Assembly: GCA_027010905.1 (NCBI GenBank)
Contig: JALVBA010000183.1
Coordinates: 1 to 25,939, forward strand
Length of the DNA stretch: 25,939 nucleotides
Source: Marinilabiliaceae bacterium
Lineage (GTDB): Bacteria; Bacteroidota; Bacteroidia; Bacteroidales; Marinilabiliaceae
Direction of reading: 5' to 3'
Position numbers and translations under genes: made by a program. Below, in pieces: positions 23,417-25,939 of this stretch (position 1 is its first letter; every line of letters begins with the position of its first letter). Below the pieces are notes generated by a model. That model was not told the DNA's origin. It did not search any database and worked only from the letters and a program-made list of their open reading frames with translations.

Positions 23417-24898
23417 TCAGAACTTAAAATTATATGTAATTGCCGGAATAATGGAGAAGAGATAAATCATCTCTGCATGCATCTCATAGGGGGTGTCATC
23501 GTCGTTTACAAAATTAATTACCCATGCATTTTTACTATAGTAGGCATTGTACACCGAAAATACCCATTCGCCCTGCCACCTTCTCTTTTTCTTGTTTCTT
23601 CCTTTCAGCGTGTATGAGATATCCAACCTGTGATAATTAGGCATTCTCTCAGTATTTCGTTCCGAATAGAGCGGTACAATTACTCCACCCGACTCATATC
23701 TTCCCACCGGAAATGTAACAGGCGATCCGGTGTAGAACACCCAGTTGGCTGCAAAGAAAGAGCGTTCGTTTATCTTACGATTTATCACAATACTAATATC
23801 GTTAGTATGATCGTATGGCGACAGGTAGGGCTTATCACCGTTAATGCCTATAATCTCCCGTTCAGCTTTAAGCCATGTATAACCAACCCAACCATTCCAT
23901 TTGTCAAGATTGAATTTGACTAAAAACTCAGCTCCGTACGACCATGACCTTCCAAATCTCAATTCTCCTTCGAGATGTTCATTAAGCAACAGCTCTGCAT
24001 GATCTTTAAAGTCAATGGTGTTTTTCATCTTTTTATAGAAAGCTTCTATGGATGTTTCAATACGGTTAGAGGCAAAATTTTTAAACCATCCCAATGAAAA
24101 CTGGTCAGAAATCTGAGGTTTGATATTTGGGGAAGAGGGGAGCCAGATATCAAGTGGAGATGATGATGTGGAGTTACTTGCCATGTGCAGGTATTGCCGG
24201 GTGCGGGAGTAGGCCGCTTTTACTGAAGTGGATGCAGTTAGAGTGTAGTTTATTCCTATACGCGGCTCCAGTCCGTGATAGGTGTTATAGACCTCACCTC
24301 TCTTATACTCCTCTTCACCGGTCACATTGTTTTCATCATCGTAGTGATACAAAATACCCTCTCCAATATTTTGAAATAAAGAGTAACGTAATCCATATTT
24401 AACCGACAGACGGGATGTTATTTTTTGGATATTTGAAATATAAATAGCGTGTTCGAGCGAGTTGGCTTCAGGGATTTTTATCTCATTGTCCATCTCATTT
24501 TCACCTTTGCCATATGCGTGCCCCGGCATTATTCTATGGTATGTTGTTTGTCCGCCAAAATTTATGGTGTTTGATGTGTTTGCGAAGTAGTTAAAATCGG
24601 ACTTCAGGCTCCAGTCCTTAAGGTTCGATTTCCACTCAAATGAGTTTGCTCCACTCTCAACGGTACCCAGACCGTAATCATAATTCGAATTTATAAATGT
24701 GATGTTTGAGAAGAGTTTAGGATTGTAGATATGATTCCATCTGGTAGTAAAGGTCTTATTTCCGAAACTCATCTCTGAGAAGTCATTTTTAAAAATGTCT
24801 CTCCCAAAATATCCACTCAGATAGATATGGTTATTATTGTTGATGGTGTGATTAAGCTTAGCGTTAAAATCATAAAAATATATCTTGGTATCCTTCAT
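23417..24898 (-). CDS. TonB-dependent receptor, beta-barrel part (3' piece of a frameshifted gene)
   Basis: This 493-residue piece is the barrel of an outer-membrane receptor: alternating aromatic strands such as IYLSGYFGRDIF, KYGLRYSLFQ, LEPRIGINYTLT, IETSIEAFYKKMKNTIDF, and a terminal strand AITYNFKF ending in Phe, the usual barrel assembly signal. It has no signal peptide or plug; those are in the piece at 24895-25782. In this same frame the reading continues upstream of its ATG as SFIVSGRRSYLDLFIPLFG, a strongly conserved motif after the plug, up to the poly-A at 24967-24971. So ATG 24898 is only an internal Met. The full protein would be about 788 residues, normal for this type. The DUF4249 gene follows after 2 nt. 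Confidence 0.85.
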   Translation of the reverse strand: MKDTKIYFYDFNAKLNHTINNNNHIYLSGYFGRDIFKNDFSEMSFGNKTFTTRWNHIYNPKLFSNITFINSNYDYGLGTVESGANSFEWKSNLKDWSLKSDFNYFANTSNTINFGGQTTYHRIMPGHAYGKGENEMDNEIKIPEANSLEHAIYISNIQKITSRLSVKYGLRYSLFQNIGEGILYHYDDENNVTGEEEYKRGEVYNTYHGLEPRIGINYTLTASTSVKAAYSRTRQYLHMASNSTSSSPLDIWLPSSPNIKPQISDQFSLGWFKNFASNRIETSIEAFYKKMKNTIDFKDHAELLLNEHLEGELRFGRSWSYGAEFLVKFNLDKWNGWVGYTWLKAEREIIGINGDKPYLSPYDHTNDISIVINRKINERSFFAANWVFYTGSPVTFPVGRYESGGVIVPLYSERNTERMPNYHRLDISYTLKGRNKKKRRWQGEWVFSVYNAYYSKNAWVINFVNDDDTPYEMHAEMIYLFSIIPAITYNFKF

Positions 24899-25782
24899 CT
24901 TCTCTTTCCCAAACAGAGGGATAAAAAGATCGAGATACGAACGTCGACCACTAACAATGAATGATGTTTTTCTTTTACAATAGGCCCTTCCAATGTCAGC
25001 CTTGATGAAATTGTTCCCAACCCTCCCGAGCCGGAAAACTTCTTGTTGTTTCCATCTTTCATCCTGATGTCAAGAAGCGAGGATAGCCGACCTCCGCTTC
25101 GGGCAGGAATATCGCCCTTGAAAAGTTCAACACTTTTAATAGCATCATTATTAAAAACGGAGAAGAACCCTAAAAAATGCCCTGCATTGTATACCGTTGC
25201 CTCATCCAAAAGAATTAAGTTTTGATCGGGATTGCCCCCTCTCACACTAAATCCGCTTGAGCCTTCACTCGATGCCTGAACCCCGGGAAGCAGCTGAAGA
25301 ACCTTAATCAAATCAGTCTCCCCCATTAATACAGGCACCATCTTAATCTCTCTGTTTGTAAGTTTATCTGTACCCATTTGAGGAGAAATAATATTTTGGC
25401 TCTTCTGCTTTGAGCTGACAATTATCTCGCTTAACTCTTCCGACTTTGGGTCGAGAAGTATATTCATTGTTTTATCCTCAGAAATGTCAATTTCTACCTC
25501 TTTAGCCACATATCCTAAAAATGTAACAACCATGTTGTATGCTCCTGGTTTAAGAGATATACTGTAGAAACCATATGAGTTTGCAGCAGCTCCGGTTCCT
25601 GCCTCATTAATATAAACAGTAGCTCCGGGCAAGTTCTCTCCGGTTGTTGCGTCTTTTATATATCCGCTGATAGTATATTTTTTTTCAATCTTGTAAAAGT
25701 AATTATTAGCCAAAAAGAGATTAGCCGAACTATTCAGCAATATTATAACCAGAGTGAGGATATATGTTTTTTTCAGGCTCAT
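24895..25782 (-). CDS. TonB-dependent receptor, signal, carboxypeptidase-like and plug part (5' piece)
   Basis: A 295-residue piece. Residues 1-25 form a signal peptide (ILTLVIILLNSSANLFLA). Residues 35-110 are a CarboxypepD_reg-like domain (YTISGYIKDATTGENLPGAT, then LKPGAYNMVVTFLGY). A linker SEELSEIIVSS leads to the plug: DLIKVLQLLPGVQASSEGSS, FSVRGGNPDQNLILLDEATV, and FKGDIPARSGGRLSSLLDIR. After EGPIVKEK the frame turns to nonsense (about 20 residues, ending CLGKRR) because one A is missing from the A run at 24971-24967. Such receptors import a ligand through the outer membrane with TonB energy; the ligand is unknown. If the frameshift is real, the receptor is inactive. Confidence 0.85.
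   Translation of the reverse strand: MSLKKTYILTLVIILLNSSANLFLANNYFYKIEKKYTISGYIKDATTGENLPGATVYINEAGTGAAANSYGFYSISLKPGAYNMVVTFLGYVAKEVEIDISEDKTMNILLDPKSEELSEIIVSSKQKSQNIISPQMGTDKLTNREIKMVPVLMGETDLIKVLQLLPGVQASSEGSSGFSVRGGNPDQNLILLDEATVYNAGHFLGFFSVFNNDAIKSVELFKGDIPARSGGRLSSLLDIRMKDGNNKKFSGSGGLGTISSRLTLEGPIVKEKHHSLLVVDVRISIFLSLCLGKRR
24967..24971 (-). other. Frameshift site in a poly-A run of the receptor gene
   Basis: On the minus strand the codons GTA AAA GAA AAA are followed by C; with one more A the text would be GTA AAA GAA AAA ACA TCA TTC ATT, giving GPIVKEKTSFIVSGRRSYLD, which is the expected family sequence. A single-base loss (six A to five) explains the split. It may be a sequencing error, a slippage variant or a fixed mutation. 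Confidence 0.8.
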
Positions 25783-25792
25783 TATTGATTTT

Positions 25793-25800
25793 CAAAGATA
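25793..25800 (-). promoter_or_regulatory. Possible -7 box before the receptor gene
   Basis: Minus strand TATCTTTG fits TAnnTTTG, but it ends only 10 nt before the ATG at 25782, so the leader would be about 5 nt. No -33 element is seen. Confidence 0.3.
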
Positions 25801-25900
25801 GTAAAGTATGTTTAAACACCATACTATGCTGTTGGAAAAAGACACGAGATATACCTTGAAATATTTAAAGAAAATCCCACAGATTATAAAACTAAAATAT

Positions 25901-25908
25901 TATCTTTG
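25901..25908 (+). promoter_or_regulatory. Possible -7 box for a gene beyond the right edge
   Basis: TATCTTTG on the plus strand fits TAnnTTTG and points out of the window. No coding start is visible in the 31 bases left. Confidence 0.3.
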
Positions 25909-25939
25909 AACGATAAGAAAACTACAAGTTGTATAGAGT

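Noticed and set aside
1..25939. CRISPR arrays, riboswitches, rRNA
   Set aside because: No regularly spaced short repeats, no recognisable riboswitch leader and no rRNA sequence were seen on reading both strands.

Overview
The window looks like a chromosome segment of a Bacteroidota bacterium, most likely of the order Bacteroidales. The signs are a type IX secretion sorting domain, a TonB-dependent receptor paired with a DUF4249 lipoprotein, signal peptides ending in A|Q, and promoters of the Bacteroidota type (TTTG or TTG, about 19-20 nt, then TAnnTTTG). The content is mostly ordinary chromosomal genes: metG, tRNA-Lys, folE, Fe-type superoxide dismutase, a multidrug pump operon and a MATE exporter. 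No phage, plasmid or CRISPR features were seen.

Layout. 1-1661: the 3' part of a large secreted beta-rich protein, overlapping a small T9SS-sorted protein, closed by an 18-bp-stem hairpin. 1800-3656 (minus): a GT2 glycosyltransferase downstream of an S66 LD-carboxypeptidase, divergent from metG (3740-5782). 5783-6433: a decayed reading frame with two in-frame TAG stops, then a complete tRNA-Lys(UUU) unit with promoter, encoded CCA and terminator. 6434-9967 (plus): an AmmeMemoRadiSam cluster made of a Memo-AMMECR1 fusion, a metallophosphoesterase and a radical SAM protein. 10034-16220 (minus): a tripartite RND efflux operon (TolC-like, adaptor, RND pump) interrupted between adaptor and pump by a small DUF559 nuclease-like gene that lies between two 110-bp repeats. 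16327-18003 (minus): a 72-residue DUF1858-like protein and a MATE exporter. 18185-22543 (plus): a Cache-type methyl-accepting chemotaxis protein, sodB, a carboxypeptidase-regulatory-domain protein and folE. 22557-25782 (minus): a TonB-dependent receptor and its DUF4249 partner; the receptor is split by a single-base frameshift in a poly-A run.

Two places deserve most attention. First, the DUF559 gene at 13264-13713 is bounded by two 110-bp copies (103/110 identical) of a double-hairpin, REPIN-like palindrome, and the start and stop of its reading frame lie inside those repeats. This looks like a small repeat-plus-nuclease mobile unit. A second palindrome family sits inside the 5' coding ends of the neighbouring pump and adaptor genes. 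Second, in the AmmeMemoRadiSam cluster the Memo-AMMECR1 fusion and the phosphoesterase both carry export signals while the radical SAM protein appears cytosolic, and a 19-codon leader frame with a strong ribosome binding site overlaps the radical SAM start.
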